Shown piece by piece: positions 48,010-56,805 of a DNA stretch of 64,000 nucleotides. The position numbers and the translations under genes were made by a program. The stretch's first letter is position 1. The number at the start of each line of letters is the position of its first letter. This stretch comes from Dietzia sp. NCCP-2495. Its GTDB lineage: Bacteria > Actinomycetota > Actinomycetes > Mycobacteriales > Mycobacteriaceae. The DNA lies in the NCBI RefSeq assembly GCF_026011735.1, contig NZ_BRVN01000013.1:17656-81655 (forward strand), given 5' to 3'. The notes under the pieces are model-generated. The model made no database searches and was not told where the DNA came from. It saw only the letters and a list, made by a program, of their open reading frames with translations.

Positions 48010-48933
48010 TCAGAACGCTCCGGTCGCGGTCCTGGAGAACTCGCTCGGACCGGTGATGGCGCGGTAGGCCACCGTCGAGGCGAGCATGGTGATCGGGATC
48101 GCGACGAAGAGGCCGACGATCAGGGCGAGGGCGCCGACGATGAGGATCAGCGTGTTGAGGATCGCCAGCACGAAGAGGTTTCCGCCGTCGGACTTGATCG
48201 CGTTGAAGCTGGACTGGATCGCATCGGTCGGACTCATGTTGCGGTCGATCACGAACTGGAACGTCCAGTAGAGGAAGAACATGATCACGATGCCGGGGAT
48301 GACCAGGAGGACCAGACCGATCGTCGTGGCGATGCCGACGAGGATGGCCGCAATGACGAACGCTCCGAAGTTGGTCAGCTTGAAGAAGCTACCGATATCC
48401 GGCTTGTGGCCGTCGACTTCCAGCAGCGCACCTCGGATGGAGAACGCCTGGATGAGGAGCGCGACAGCGATCGAGAGCAGCGAGCCGAGAGCGGCGACGC
48501 CGACCGACTCCGAGTTCGAGAACACACTGGTGAGCCCGTTGGCGACGAACGAGATGAGCGTGATGAGAAGCCACGGGACCGGATTGTTCTTGAACAACTG
48601 CCAAGCCGCGCCGATGGCCTCCGTGGCCGACGGCTTCCCGGTCATCATGGTTCCACCGCCGAACCCGGGCTGCTGGTACCCGCCTTCGTAGCCGGCGGCG
48701 CCGTACTGCGGGTCCGAGTATCCGGGCTGGCCGAAACCCTGGCCATACTGCTGACCGTAGCCCTGGTCCTGGCCCTGGCCGGGGTAAGGCTCGTAGCCCT
48801 GTCCTGGGTATGGCACATACCCCTGTCCCTGGCTCTGGTAGGGCTCCTGTCCCTGCTGGTTCCAGCCCTGCGAATCCGAACCGTACGGGTCGTTGTGTGA
48901 CCCGCCGCCGGTCGGCGTGCCTCCGGTTGTCAT
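48010..48933 (-). CDS. membrane protein with Gln/Gly/Tyr-rich N-terminus
   Basis: A 307-aa protein in two parts. Residues ~1-95 are disordered and full of QGY, PGQG and YGQ repeats. Residues ~105-295 hold about five to six membrane helices (AIGAAWQLFKNN, LLITLISFVANGL, LLSIAVALLIQAF, FGAFVIAAILVGIATTIGLV, LFVLAILNTLILIVGALALI). The membrane part resembles YciC/DUF975-type integral proteins often encoded with proline- or glycine-rich leaders in actinobacteria. ATG 48933 follows GGAGACGAT. The low-complexity arm might drive condensation or sit at the inner face. Confidence 0.78.
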   Translation of the reverse strand: MTTGGTPTGGGSHNDPYGSDSQGWNQQGQEPYQSQGQGYVPYPGQGYEPYPGQGQDQGYGQQYGQGFGQPGYSDPQYGAAGYEGGYQQPGFGGGTMMTGKPSATEAIGAAWQLFKNNPVPWLLITLISFVANGLTSVFSNSESVGVAALGSLLSIAVALLIQAFSIRGALLEVDGHKPDIGSFFKLTNFGAFVIAAILVGIATTIGLVLLVIPGIVIMFFLYWTFQFVIDRNMSPTDAIQSSFNAIKSDGGNLFVLAILNTLILIVGALALIVGLFVAIPITMLASTVAYRAITGPSEFSRTATGAF

Positions 48934-49064
48934 ATCGTCTCCGTATCGTCTGTGATGCTGAAGAGATCTTCGACAACATCTGCTCTCGAATCTAGTGCCC
49001 GTCGTCGCAGAAGGGGAGGCCACCACGGCGCGTCCGTGCTATTGGAGCCACCAAATGCAGCGAA

Positions 49065-49094
49065 TCCCCGCTGACCTGGTGGTCAGCGGGGATC
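49065..49094. terminator. hairpin terminator of ahpC-ahpD
   Basis: ATCCCCGCTGACC (49065-49077) and GGTCAGCGGGGAT (49082-49094) form a perfect 13-bp stem with a TGGT loop, just past the ahpD stop. Confidence 0.92.
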
Positions 49095-49117
49095 CTCCGC
49101 GTGAAAGCGGGGCGAGA

Positions 49118-49642
49118 TCAGATATTCGCGTCGATCTCGACGGCCTGTGCGACACCGGCGATGGTGGCGGCGATCTTCACGGCCTCCCAGGCCTGCTCCT
49201 TGGTGAGTCCTTCCTTGCGGATGACGTCATCATGAGCAGCGGTGCAGTTCTCACAACCGTTGATCGTGGACACGGCCATTGACCACAGCTCGAAGTCGGA
49301 CTTCTCGACGCCCGGGTTGGCGATGATGTTCATCCGCAGACCCATGCGGACCTGCGTGTAGTCCGAGCCGAGGAACTCCTTGGCGCGGTACGCCACGTTG
49401 TTCATGCCCATGATCGAGGCGGCCCCGAGTGCGGCGTTGAACGCCTCGTCGGAGAGGTGCTCACGCGCCTCGTCGGCGATCTCCGACAGCACGGTGGCCG
49501 AGCGGGTTGCGGCCGCGGTCGCGAGGAAGGTTCCCCAGAGCTGCTGCTCGTTCAGCTCCGTGGACCGGGCGAGCGAGCTGAGGTTCAGCTTGAGATCCTT
49601 GGCGAACTCCGGAAGTCCGGACTTGAGGTTCTCGATGCTCAC
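49118..49642 (-). CDS. ahpD: alkyl hydroperoxidase AhpD
   Basis: A 174-aa disulfide reductase-like peroxidase with the CxxC site [10 protein letters not shown]: Cys130, Cys133 and His137, at the same positions as in M. tuberculosis AhpD. It re-reduces AhpC using lipoyl groups of dihydrolipoamide succinyltransferase in mycobacteria, so it takes the place of AhpF. GTG 49642 overlaps the ahpC stop by 4 bp (GTGA); both come from one mRNA. Ends at the hairpin at 49065-49094. Confidence 0.96.
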   Translation of the reverse strand: MSIENLKSGLPEFAKDLKLNLSSLARSTELNEQQLWGTFLATAAATRSATVLSEIADEAREHLSDEAFNAALGAASIMGMNNVAYRAKEFLGSDYTQVRMGLRMNIIANPGVEKSDFELWSMAVSTINGCENCTAAHDDVIRKEGLTKEQAWEAVKIAATIAGVAQAVEIDANI

Positions 49643-50235
49643 TTGATGCCCTCCTGCAGCATCTCCATCTTGTCGATGTTCTTGGTGGGGTCGTTCTTCT
49701 GCCAGTTGCAGGCGCAGACCTCGGAGGACTGGAGGGCGTCCAGCACGCGGAGAACCTCGTCGACGTTACGGCCGACGGCGTCCGGGGTGACGGAGACGAA
49801 CTGGATGACGTTGTCCGGGTCGACGATGAAGGTGGCGCGGTCAGCGACACCGCCGGCGTTCTCGACGCCGAGCGCCTGGATCAGCTCGTGCTTGATATCC
49901 GACAGGAGCGGGAACGGCACGCCCTTGAGCTCGTCGTTGGTGGCGCGCCAGTTGAAGTGCGCGAACTCGTTGTCGATCGAGCCGCCCAGAACCTGCGTGT
50001 CACGGTCCTGGAAGTCCTCGTCGAGCTTGCCGAACGCGGCGATCTCGGTGGGGCACACGAACGTGAAGTCCTTCGGGTAGAAGAAGATCACGCGCCACTT
50101 ACCGGCGTAGGACTGGTTGGTGATGGTCTCGAAGTAATCCTCGGGCTGCTGCGCGTTCACCTCGCGGAGGTCGCCACCCTTCAGAGCGGTGAGCTCGAAG
50201 TCCGGGAACTGGTCGCCGATAGTGAGAAGTGACAT
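49639..50235 (-). CDS. ahpC: alkyl hydroperoxide reductase, peroxiredoxin AhpC
   Basis: A 198-aa 2-Cys peroxiredoxin with peroxidatic Cys61 in FTFVCPTE and resolving Cys174 and Cys176 in EVCACNW, the three-Cys pattern of mycobacterial AhpC. It reduces H2O2, organic peroxides and peroxynitrite. ATG 50235 follows AGGAGGATC. It is transcribed divergently from oxyR, with 154 bp between start codons, and shares control with it. Confidence 0.97.
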   Translation of the reverse strand: MSLLTIGDQFPDFELTALKGGDLREVNAQQPEDYFETITNQSYAGKWRVIFFYPKDFTFVCPTEIAAFGKLDEDFQDRDTQVLGGSIDNEFAHFNWRATNDELKGVPFPLLSDIKHELIQALGVENAGGVADRATFIVDPDNVIQFVSVTPDAVGRNVDEVLRVLDALQSSEVCACNWQKNDPTKNIDKMEMLQEGIK

Positions 50236-50376
50236 CTGATCCTCCTAGTGCGTGGGACGCTGTTCTGCGTTCTCAAGTCACTATGCCCGAGGCTGTTCAA
50301 CAGGTAAAGCCTACTGAGATCAAGGTCACTAATAGTTCTTGTCAATCAATCGTCGACGTATGACTATTGATCCGCC

Positions 50377-50382
50377 TACAGT
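50377..50382 (+). promoter_or_regulatory. -10 box for leaderless oxyR
   Basis: TACAGT ends 7 bases before the oxyR ATG at 50390, and no ribosome-binding site precedes it, so oxyR is probably translated from a leaderless mRNA. The upstream area 50320-50375 is AT-rich, with ATAG at 50333 and CTAT at 50363, and may hold OxyR sites, but I cannot fix a full operator. Confidence 0.5.
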
Positions 50383-50389
50383 ATTAGGT

Positions 50390-51325
50390 ATGCCCGATCA
50401 ACGATTCGTTCCCAGCGTGATGCAGCTCAGAGTGTTTCTGGCCGTCGCGGAACGGTTGCACTTCCGGAGTGCGGCCGAGGATCTGAGAATGAGTCAGCCC
50501 TCACTGTCCCAGGCTCTCGCGACCCTTGAAGAGGGGCTCGGCCTCCATCTCGTCGAACGCAGCACCAGATCGGTCCTCATCACCCCGGCCGGGCAGCAGA
50601 TCCTGCCGTATGCGCGGGCGGCGGTTGTGGCGATGGATGCAGTCGCTGACGCCGCGGCAGGCAGTGGGGGACCCCTGTTCGGCCAGCTCCGTATCGGAGT
50701 GATCCCGACGGCCGCGCCCTACCTCCTGCCGGGCCTCCTGCCGGCGCTGGCGGAAGAGTTCCCTGACCTCCGTCCGAGGATCGTGGAGGACCAGACCGCG
50801 AGACTGGTCGAGGGGCTCCGCAGCGGCGTGATCGACGTCGCCATCATGGCGTTGCCGACCGACGCCACCGGCATCGCGGCCACACCGCTGTACAGCGAGC
50901 GGTTCGCCCTGTTGGTCCCGTCGGACCACGAACTGGCGGGCCGGAGCGGACTGTCGCCGGACGCGCTCGTCGACCAGCCCTTGTTGCTGCTGGACGAGGG
51001 CCACTGTCTGCGCGAGCAGACGGTCCAGTTGTGCCGCCAGGTGTCGGCTCCGGTCCTGGGCCGGGAGGAATCACGCGCGGCCTCGCTCGCCACCGCGGTG
51101 CAGTGTGTGGCGGGTGGTCTCGGCGTGACGATCGTGCCGGAGTCTGCTGTGGGGCCGGAGACCCGTGGGCCGGGAATCGGGGTGGCATGGTTCGCCGATC
51201 CCTCGCCGGGACGAACCATGGGCCTCTTTCTGCGGACCGCGACGGGCTCGGACGAGTCCTACGCCCAGCTCGGCCGCGTCATCATCGAGGTGGCACAGGC
51301 CGTCTTCGGCGCTCAGCCGGTGTGA
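50390..51325 (+). CDS. oxyR: LysR-type peroxide sensor OxyR
   Basis: A 311-aa LysR regulator. The N-terminal helix-turn-helix (~10-65) reads FLAVAERLHFRSAAEDLRMS then QPSLSQALATLEEGLG. The redox pair is Cys206 and Cys215 in HCLREQTVQLC, spaced nine residues like Cys199/Cys208 of E. coli OxyR; their disulfide should switch on ahpCD. The start is ATG 50390 (leaderless); the frame is open to 50339 but that part is promoter. Its 3' end overlaps the convergent DNA-glycosylase-like gene by 13 bp. Confidence 0.95.
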   Translation: MPDQRFVPSVMQLRVFLAVAERLHFRSAAEDLRMSQPSLSQALATLEEGLGLHLVERSTRSVLITPAGQQILPYARAAVVAMDAVADAAAGSGGPLFGQLRIGVIPTAAPYLLPGLLPALAEEFPDLRPRIVEDQTARLVEGLRSGVIDVAIMALPTDATGIAATPLYSERFALLVPSDHELAGRSGLSPDALVDQPLLLLDEGHCLREQTVQLCRQVSAPVLGREESRAASLATAVQCVAGGLGVTIVPESAVGPETRGPGIGVAWFADPSPGRTMGLFLRTATGSDESYAQLGRVIIEVAQAVFGAQPV

Positions 51326-52287
51326 GCCGGAGCGAGCGGTCGTCGACCAGAATCCGCGTCCGACGTGGCCAGTGAGTCCAATCGGTCCATGGCCTCGAGA
51401 TAACGTGCGCGGAGCGCCTGCGTCCTCGTGACCCAGCGACGTTGAAACGCGACGAACTCGGCTCGCCCTTCCGGGGTCTCCACGGGGATCGGCGCGAGTC
51501 CCCACTGCGAGAGGTCGTAGGGGGAGGAGCGCATGTCGATCTCGCGGGCGCTGAAGGCGGCACGGAGGGCGTCGAGGAGCAGCTCACCGGGTGCCCCGGC
51601 TTCCATCGCGGCGGTGTGGGCGTAGATGTCCATTCCCGCGTGGAGGCACGCCGGCTGCTCGAACTTGGCCTGCACGTCGCGCGAGAGCCGGTTCTCGTTC
51701 CGGGGCTCCGCGGGTGGGGTGAAGAAGCGGAAGGCGTCGAAATGGGTGCAGCGCAGTCGTGAGCTCCGGACCACCTCGTCGATCTGCTCGTGGGTGAGCC
51801 GGAGCGGGACCTGTCCGTGACGCACCTCGTCGCGTGTCGTGCGGTAGAGCATCGCCCATTCATGGAGTCCGAAGCACCCTGTCGCTCCCGGCCGTGACGT
51901 GGTGGCCTCGACGACCTCGCGGGTTCGTTGAAGGCGCGCGCCGCCCCGGGCGATCACCGAATCCGGATCGACGATCAGACCGGTACGCCCGTAGAGGGTT
52001 GCTTGACGGTAGTGCCGCCACTGACGCCGTTCGGTGAGGTGGGCGTTCTCGAGAAGGACGCCCGGGCCCGGGTGCCATCTCCGGACAGTGCCGACACTCG
52101 TCCGGTAATAGGTGAACAGGAAGTCGATGACCGGGTGCGGCGTGCCGTTCTGACGCCGTCGTAGGTGGTCCGACGTCAGCTCATCCACGGCGGCGTGGTG
52201 GTGCTGCTCCCGGTCACGCCATAGGTCTTCCGGCAGCACCACGGGGGAGCGGGGGTCGGTGCGGGTGGTCACCGTCTGCGGGGTCAC
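51313..52287 (-). CDS. protein annotated in relatives as 3-methyladenine DNA glycosylase-like
   Basis: A 324-aa soluble protein with the run HPVIDFLFTYYRTSVGTVRR followed by WHPGPGV (~52-80), CFGLHEWAMLYR, LRCTHFDAFRFFTP and CLHAGMDIYAH. Actinobacterial proteins with this layout are often called 3-methyladenine DNA glycosylase, but I do not see the helix-hairpin-helix of AlkA/Tag or the fold marks of AAG, so activity is doubtful. The conserved His/Asp/Cys set suggests a metal or active site. GTG 52287 overlaps the helicase stop by 4 bp, giving the order gnd-helicase-this gene. Confidence 0.68.
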   Translation of the reverse strand: MTPQTVTTRTDPRSPVVLPEDLWRDREQHHHAAVDELTSDHLRRRQNGTPHPVIDFLFTYYRTSVGTVRRWHPGPGVLLENAHLTERRQWRHYRQATLYGRTGLIVDPDSVIARGGARLQRTREVVEATTSRPGATGCFGLHEWAMLYRTTRDEVRHGQVPLRLTHEQIDEVVRSSRLRCTHFDAFRFFTPPAEPRNENRLSRDVQAKFEQPACLHAGMDIYAHTAAMEAGAPGELLLDALRAAFSAREIDMRSSPYDLSQWGLAPIPVETPEGRAEFVAFQRRWVTRTQALRARYLEAMDRLDSLATSDADSGRRPLAPAHTG

Positions 52288-53609
52288 GTGCGCTTCTTCC
52301 GCTTCGGCCGATGGACGCGCGAATTGGCCGGCCGGCGGGTGGAGGAGCGCGGGGCGGGCGCCCGCCGCTGGCGGGGGAGGTCGATCGGATCGCCGAACAC
52401 TGCGCCGAGTGTTGCGGCGGAGGACGGGGCGTCGGCGTCGATCGTCTCGACGGTCATGCCGGCGGCGCCGGCCTGGTCGATGACCCGGTCCAGGTCATGG
52501 GGTTCGACGACCGCGGCGACGATCCCCGCGGATCCGGTGCCGCGTCCGGTTCGGCCGGAACGGTGTACGAGGTCGTGGACCGAGTGCGGTGCTCCGACGT
52601 GGACGATGTGCCCGATGTCGTCGAGATCCAGTCCACGACCGGCGAGATCGGTGGTCACCAGGACCCGCACGGTGCCGGAGGCGAGCGCGCCGAAGGCGCC
52701 GGCGCGCCTGGTCGGCGAGGCCGATCCCGAGATCCCCGTGACGGTCACCCCGGTGTCCGCGATCGCCGCCCGGAGTGGTTCGACCGAGTCTCGCCGGGGC
52801 ACGAAGAACAGCGCGCGTCGGCATCGCGCGGACAGTGCCGTGGCGCAGCTGCTCGGGTCGGTGGTGGTGAGGATGAGGAGGTGACGTGGACTACCGGTGA
52901 CCGCCGGGTCCGTGGCCTGCGCGGAGTGGGCTGGTGGTGGGTCGCCGTCGGGTGTGGTGGTGACGCGGTGGACCCTAAGACTCGGGCGACGACGACGGAG
53001 TTCGTCCTCGACTTCGGCGCCAGCGGTCGCTGTGACGGACATCAGGGTGGCGTCCGCGCACAGGTCCAGCAGGATCTCGGTCTGTTTGCGGAATGAGGCG
53101 TCCACGAGTTGGTCCACCTCGTCGAGCACGATGACAGCGATGTCGTCCGTGCGCAGGGCGCGGCTCGTGACGAGGTCGACGAGCCGGCCTGGAGTCCCCA
53201 CCGCGATGTCGACGGGAGGGATGAGTGCGCGCTTGTCCTTGGCGATGGAACCGCCGCCGACAAAGCAGGCGGTGCGCAGTCCCTCGGCGGCGCCGACGAT
53301 GGCGAGCACCTCGTCACTCTGGATAGCGAGCTCACGCGTGGGGGAGACCACGAGGGCGCGCGGCCTGCCCGGGATGCTCGGTGCCCCGGCGATGCGGGTG
53401 ACGACACCCACGGCGAAGACCAGCGTCTTGCCGGACCCGGTGGGCGCGACGGCGAGAAGGTCTTCTCCCGCGATCGCATCCCCCAGCGCGGCCGCTTGGA
53501 CGGGGCTCGCCGGGCCGCTGACGATCCCAGAGACGGCGTGCCGGACGGGAACCGACACACCGTTCTCGGTCAGCAGTCGGCCCAGGTCGGGGCGTTCGTT
53601 CCTGCTCAG
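52284..53609 (-). CDS. DEAD-box-like helicase
   Basis: An SF2 helicase of 441 aa if it starts at CTG 53609: Walker A APTGSGKT, VVSPTRELAIQ (motif Ia), DEVD in place of DEAD (VIVLDEVDQLVDAS), VTATAG (motif III), RVLVTTDLAGRGLD (motif V) and HRSGRTGRG (motif VI), then a basic tail (PKRKKRT). The first standard start is GTG 53558, but 17 upstream codons in frame (LSRNERPDLGRLLTENG) look like the conserved Q-region before VPVRHAVSG. CTG 53609 overlaps the gnd stop as CTGA, matching the 4-bp couplings seen nearby. RNA unwinding expected. Confidence 0.82.
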   Translation of the reverse strand: MSRNERPDLGRLLTENGVSVPVRHAVSGIVSGPASPVQAAALGDAIAGEDLLAVAPTGSGKTLVFAVGVVTRIAGAPSIPGRPRALVVSPTRELAIQSDEVLAIVGAAEGLRTACFVGGGSIAKDKRALIPPVDIAVGTPGRLVDLVTSRALRTDDIAVIVLDEVDQLVDASFRKQTEILLDLCADATLMSVTATAGAEVEDELRRRRPSLRVHRVTTTPDGDPPPAHSAQATDPAVTGSPRHLLILTTTDPSSCATALSARCRRALFFVPRRDSVEPLRAAIADTGVTVTGISGSASPTRRAGAFGALASGTVRVLVTTDLAGRGLDLDDIGHIVHVGAPHSVHDLVHRSGRTGRGTGSAGIVAAVVEPHDLDRVIDQAGAAGMTVETIDADAPSSAATLGAVFGDPIDLPRQRRAPAPRSSTRRPANSRVHRPKRKKRT

Positions 53610-55078
53610 GCCTGCACCTCGGACCGGTCGCCGCTCCAGAGGGTGTGGAAGCTACCCTCACGGTCTGTGCGGAGGTAGGTGTGGGCACCGAAGAAGTCGC
53701 GCTGACCCTGGATGAGTGCCGCGGGCAGACGCTCGGTGCGCAGGCCGTCGTAGTAGGCGAGCGCTGCCGAGAATCCGGGGGCGGGGATGCCCGCGGTGAC
53801 GGCGGTGGCCACGACACGACGCCAGCTGTCCACGCAGTCGGCGAGCGCGTCGGCGAAATACGGTGCGGCCAGCAGTGACGGCAGATCGGGGTTCTCTGCG
53901 TAGGCTTCGCGGATCCGGTCGAGGAACGTGGCGCGGATGATGCACCCGCCCCGCCAGATGGTCGCGAGGTCGCCGCGCGCGATGTCCCAGCCGTGTTCGA
54001 CGCTGGCTGCGGTGATCTGGTCGAAGCCCTGGGCGTAGGCGATGATCTTCGACGCGTACAGAGCCTTGCGGACATCCTCGACGAACGCCTCTCCGGCGTC
54101 GGACGGGGTCGAAACCTGTCCGGCGGGTAGGGCCCGGCCCGCCTCACGCTGGGGAACCGAACTGGACAGCGCGCGGGCGAAGACGGCCTCGGCGATTCCC
54201 GTGACGGGAACGCCGAGATCGAGTGCGGACTTCACCGTCCACCGGCCGGTTCCCTTCTGTCCGGCCCGGTCGACGATCACGTCGACGAGAGGAGAACCGG
54301 TGGAGGCGTCGACCTGGGCGAGCACCTCGGACGTGATCTCGATGAGGTAGGAGTCCAGCTCGCCCGTGTTCCAGTCGCGGAAGACGTCGGCCATGGGGCC
54401 GGGCTCGATGCCGGCGATGCCCCGGAGGAGGTGGTAGGCCTCGCCGATCAACTGCATGTCGGAGTACTCGATGCCGTTGTGGACCATCTTCACGAAGTGG
54501 CCCGAGCCGTCCTCGCCGATGTGGGTGCAACACGCCGTGCCGTCCACCTGGGCTGAAATCGACTCGAGCATCGGGCCCACGACCTCGTAGCTTGATGCAG
54601 GACCTCCCGGCATGATCGACGGACCCTCGAGGGCGCCTTCCTCGCCACCGGAGATGCCGGCGCCGATGAAGCGGATACCACGCTCGGCCATGGCCTTCTC
54701 GCGACGGATGGTGTCCGTGTAGAGGGCGTTTCCGCCGTCGATGATGATGTCGCCCTCGTCGAAGGCGTCGGCGAGGGCCTCGATCACCGCGTCGGTGGGA
54801 GCTCCGGCCTGGACCATGATGAGCGCGCGTCGCGGCGACTTGAGCGCTGCCGCGAACTCCTCGATGCTCTCCGCGCGGACGAAGTCGCCCTCGGCTCCGT
54901 GCTCGTCGAGCAGGAGATCGGTCTTGCCCGCGGACCTGTTGTGCACTGCAACCGAGTACCCCCGGCGGGCGAAGTTCCGGGCGATGTTCGAGCCCATCAC
55001 GGCGAGTCCTGTGACTCCGATGTCGGCGGTTCCGTTGGTGTCAGCGACGGTCTGCGCGTCCTCGCGCTCAGTACTCAT
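53606..55078 (-). CDS. gnd: 6-phosphogluconate dehydrogenase, decarboxylating
   Basis: A 490-aa enzyme of the oxidative pentose phosphate pathway: NADP site GVTGLAVMGSNIARNFARRG (~20-40), IIIDGGNALYTDTIRR, the signature AGISGGEEGALEGPSIMPGG, HNGIEYSDMQLIGEAYHLL and the C-terminal helical domain. Length is that of the long, dimeric form. ATG 55078 is the first start with coding character; the upstream extension to 55345 is Pro/Ser/Arg shadow sequence. Ends in the CTGA overlap with the helicase. Confidence 0.96.
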   Translation of the reverse strand: MSTEREDAQTVADTNGTADIGVTGLAVMGSNIARNFARRGYSVAVHNRSAGKTDLLLDEHGAEGDFVRAESIEEFAAALKSPRRALIMVQAGAPTDAVIEALADAFDEGDIIIDGGNALYTDTIRREKAMAERGIRFIGAGISGGEEGALEGPSIMPGGPASSYEVVGPMLESISAQVDGTACCTHIGEDGSGHFVKMVHNGIEYSDMQLIGEAYHLLRGIAGIEPGPMADVFRDWNTGELDSYLIEITSEVLAQVDASTGSPLVDVIVDRAGQKGTGRWTVKSALDLGVPVTGIAEAVFARALSSSVPQREAGRALPAGQVSTPSDAGEAFVEDVRKALYASKIIAYAQGFDQITAASVEHGWDIARGDLATIWRGGCIIRATFLDRIREAYAENPDLPSLLAAPYFADALADCVDSWRRVVATAVTAGIPAPGFSAALAYYDGLRTERLPAALIQGQRDFFGAHTYLRTDREGSFHTLWSGDRSEVQA

Positions 55079-55379
55079 GGGCCCAAGAGTAGTCGACGCC
55101 GTCCCGCACCGACTACCTGCGGTGATGACGCCGGATCTCCGGCAGTGCACCTGAACGTCGTCTGTGGACCAGCTGACAGATCGCACTTGCACTGAGTGCA
55201 ATCTTTGGCGTCCTGCGGAGCATTTTCTTGGAGATCTCGGTGGATATGTTGTAACACTTAGTAGTGGGCTCAGTGACGGGCGCCACTGCGGTTCGGGGGG
55301 ATCGAACTGCGGTGGAGAGCTGTCACCCGTTGACGTAGCCCGCATGCACGTGGGGAATCACACAGGGGGAAAGACACAT
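55079..55379. other. 301-bp divergent intergenic region with a 15-bp palindrome
   Basis: The gap separates gnd from the FhuF-like gene. It contains the perfect palindrome TTGCACTGAGTGCAA at 55187-55201, described separately. The stretch 55240-55265 is AT-rich (GTTGTAACACTTAG) and may hold the plus-strand promoter. A plus frame from 55164 is open but has no coding bias; I see no gene. Confidence 0.6.
55187..55201. promoter_or_regulatory. 15-bp perfect palindrome, likely TetR/GntR-type operator
   Basis: TTGCACT-G-AGTGCAA is a perfect 7-1-7 inverted repeat in the gnd / FhuF-like divergent gap. Short palindromes of this type are bound by dimeric TetR or GntR repressors. The cognate regulator is not next to it. 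Confidence 0.6.
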
Positions 55380-56141
55380 ATGACTTCCATTCTGCCTGAG
55401 CAGATGGTCGGTATCCGCACCGTTTTCGAGGACACCTCGGAGACTCTCGGGGGGTTCCGGACCGGGTACCCGAAGTTTTATTCGATGGCGGATCTGGGTA
55501 CGCAGTCGCGCCGCCGGTGGGTGCCGCTCGAGGAGGCCGTCACCGGCGGTCGCGTCGAGCTGATGTTCCGCAACTACTTCGCCGATTCCGGCGACATCCG
55601 CTTCGCCACCTACCTGGTCGCGGAAGCGTTCACTCACGGTGTCCTCGGGCGCGCAGTCGCCAGCTTCGCGACGATCGGCCGCGTGTGGGACACCGGTGCC
55701 GAGAACATGGCCGTGCGCACCGACATCGAAGGCGGCCTGGACTGGGCCGGGGTGCGGGACACCACGCTCCGGGTCCTGCAGGATGATCCGTGCGCCGGTT
55801 CACCCGGCACGGTGGTGCTCCCCTGCGAGCAGGCCATGGCCCAGTGGCTGGTCTGCCGATCGCGGGGAACGCTCTCGTCGGTCTTCGCGGGACTGTCCGC
55901 GGTGAGCAACTGTAGCGAGGACACGCTCTGGTCGATGGCCGGGGAGAGCGTCCTGGGTGCCGCGACGATCGTCCCGACGTTCGCCGGCACCAGCCCGGAG
56001 ACGGGGTACCGCCGCGGACAGCTCGTCCTGCAGGCGCTTCATCAGTCGGGTCTGGCGGTGCGCAAGCGCAGTGGGCTGCCCCGGACCCCGGGTGCCGGCC
56101 CGATCCCGGTCCGCGACCGTGGGTGGCGCTCGGTCCGCTGA
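55380..56141 (+). CDS. FhuF-like protein without Fe-S cysteines (tentative)
   Basis: A 253-aa soluble protein. The central and C-terminal parts (EAFTHGVLGRAVASFATIGR, LPCEQAMAQWLV, SSVFAGLSAVSNCSEDTLWS followed by MAGESVLGAA) faintly match FhuF-type ferric-siderophore reductases, in which LW-x-n-A-x-A-l precedes a C-terminal 2Fe-2S motif with four Cys. Here the end (KRSGLPRTPGAGPIPVRDRG) has no Cys, so it could not bind that cluster. ATG 55380 has GGGGGAAAG six bases upstream. A palindromic operator lies in the upstream gap. Assignment is weak; hypothetical protein is the safe label. Confidence 0.5.
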   Translation: MTSILPEQMVGIRTVFEDTSETLGGFRTGYPKFYSMADLGTQSRRRWVPLEEAVTGGRVELMFRNYFADSGDIRFATYLVAEAFTHGVLGRAVASFATIGRVWDTGAENMAVRTDIEGGLDWAGVRDTTLRVLQDDPCAGSPGTVVLPCEQAMAQWLVCRSRGTLSSVFAGLSAVSNCSEDTLWSMAGESVLGAATIVPTFAGTSPETGYRRGQLVLQALHQSGLAVRKRSGLPRTPGAGPIPVRDRGWRSVR

Positions 56142-56245
56142 CACCCCGGACCGGCGCACGACTCCGGTGAGGTGGCCGTGACCGCGGGGGGTAACGTCGA
56201 CCACAGTTGACGCCCGGATGCGCCGGGCCGGTGGAAAGAGGTCAG

Positions 56246-56659
56246 ATGTCCGAGTCGGTTACCGATTTCATCCAGATGGTTCGCGACAACTCCGGCGTCG
56301 GTTTCGGCGGCGGCGTCGGCATGGAGTACACGGAGGTCGGCCCCGACAAGGTCGTCGTGACCGTCGAGGTCGGCCCCCATCTCCATCAGCCCTACGGCAT
56401 CGTCCACGGCGGTGTGTACTGCGCCATCGCAGAGGAGGTCGCGAGCATCGCCGGAGCGGTGTGGCTCGGTGGAGAGAGCAAGGTCGTCGGGGTCAACAAC
56501 TCGACCGACTTCCTCCGCGCCGTTACAGAGGGGACCCTCACCGCCACCGGCACCCCGGTGCATCGGGGACGATCGCAGCAATTGTGGCGCGTCGAGATCG
56601 CCGACGACCAGGGTCGACTCGCCGCGGTCGGACAGGTGCGTCTGGCCAACCTGCAGTAG
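56246..56659 (+). CDS. PaaI-type hotdog-fold thioesterase
   Basis: A 137-aa hotdog protein that should hydrolyse acyl- or aryl-CoA. The core motif HQPYGIVHGGVYCAIAEEVA (~50-69) has the family HGG and the acidic residue further along; the ending GRSQQLWRVEIADDQGRLAA and VGQVRLANLQ is typical of PaaI/DUF4442-type members. ATG 56246 has GAAAGAGG upstream. It stands alone between convergent ndh and the FhuF-like gene and is closed by the terminator at 56719. Confidence 0.9.
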   Translation: MSESVTDFIQMVRDNSGVGFGGGVGMEYTEVGPDKVVVTVEVGPHLHQPYGIVHGGVYCAIAEEVASIAGAVWLGGESKVVGVNNSTDFLRAVTEGTLTATGTPVHRGRSQQLWRVEIADDQGRLAAVGQVRLANLQ

Positions 56660-56718
56660 AACTCCGGCCGTCACGGGAGTCCGAGAAACCTCCGGTACGA
56701 GCGGCCTCCGATACGACG

Positions 56719-56749
56719 AACGCCCGGCGGGAATCCCGCCGGGCGTTTT
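56719..56749. terminator. strong hairpin terminator
   Basis: AACGCCCGGCGGGA (56719-56732) pairs with TCCCGCCGGGCGTT (56734-56747), followed by TT. It lies between the convergent thioesterase and ndh genes. Confidence 0.9.
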
Positions 56750-56805
56750 CTCGTGTGTCCGTCTCCCTCGTCGGTCCCCGGGTCGGGGCCCGACGAGGGG
56801 AGGAG

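Noticed and set aside
55164..55379. Upstream extension of the FhuF-like frame with several Cys
   Set aside because: It runs through the palindrome and an AT-rich promoter-like stretch, and a strong ribosome site supports the start at 55380.
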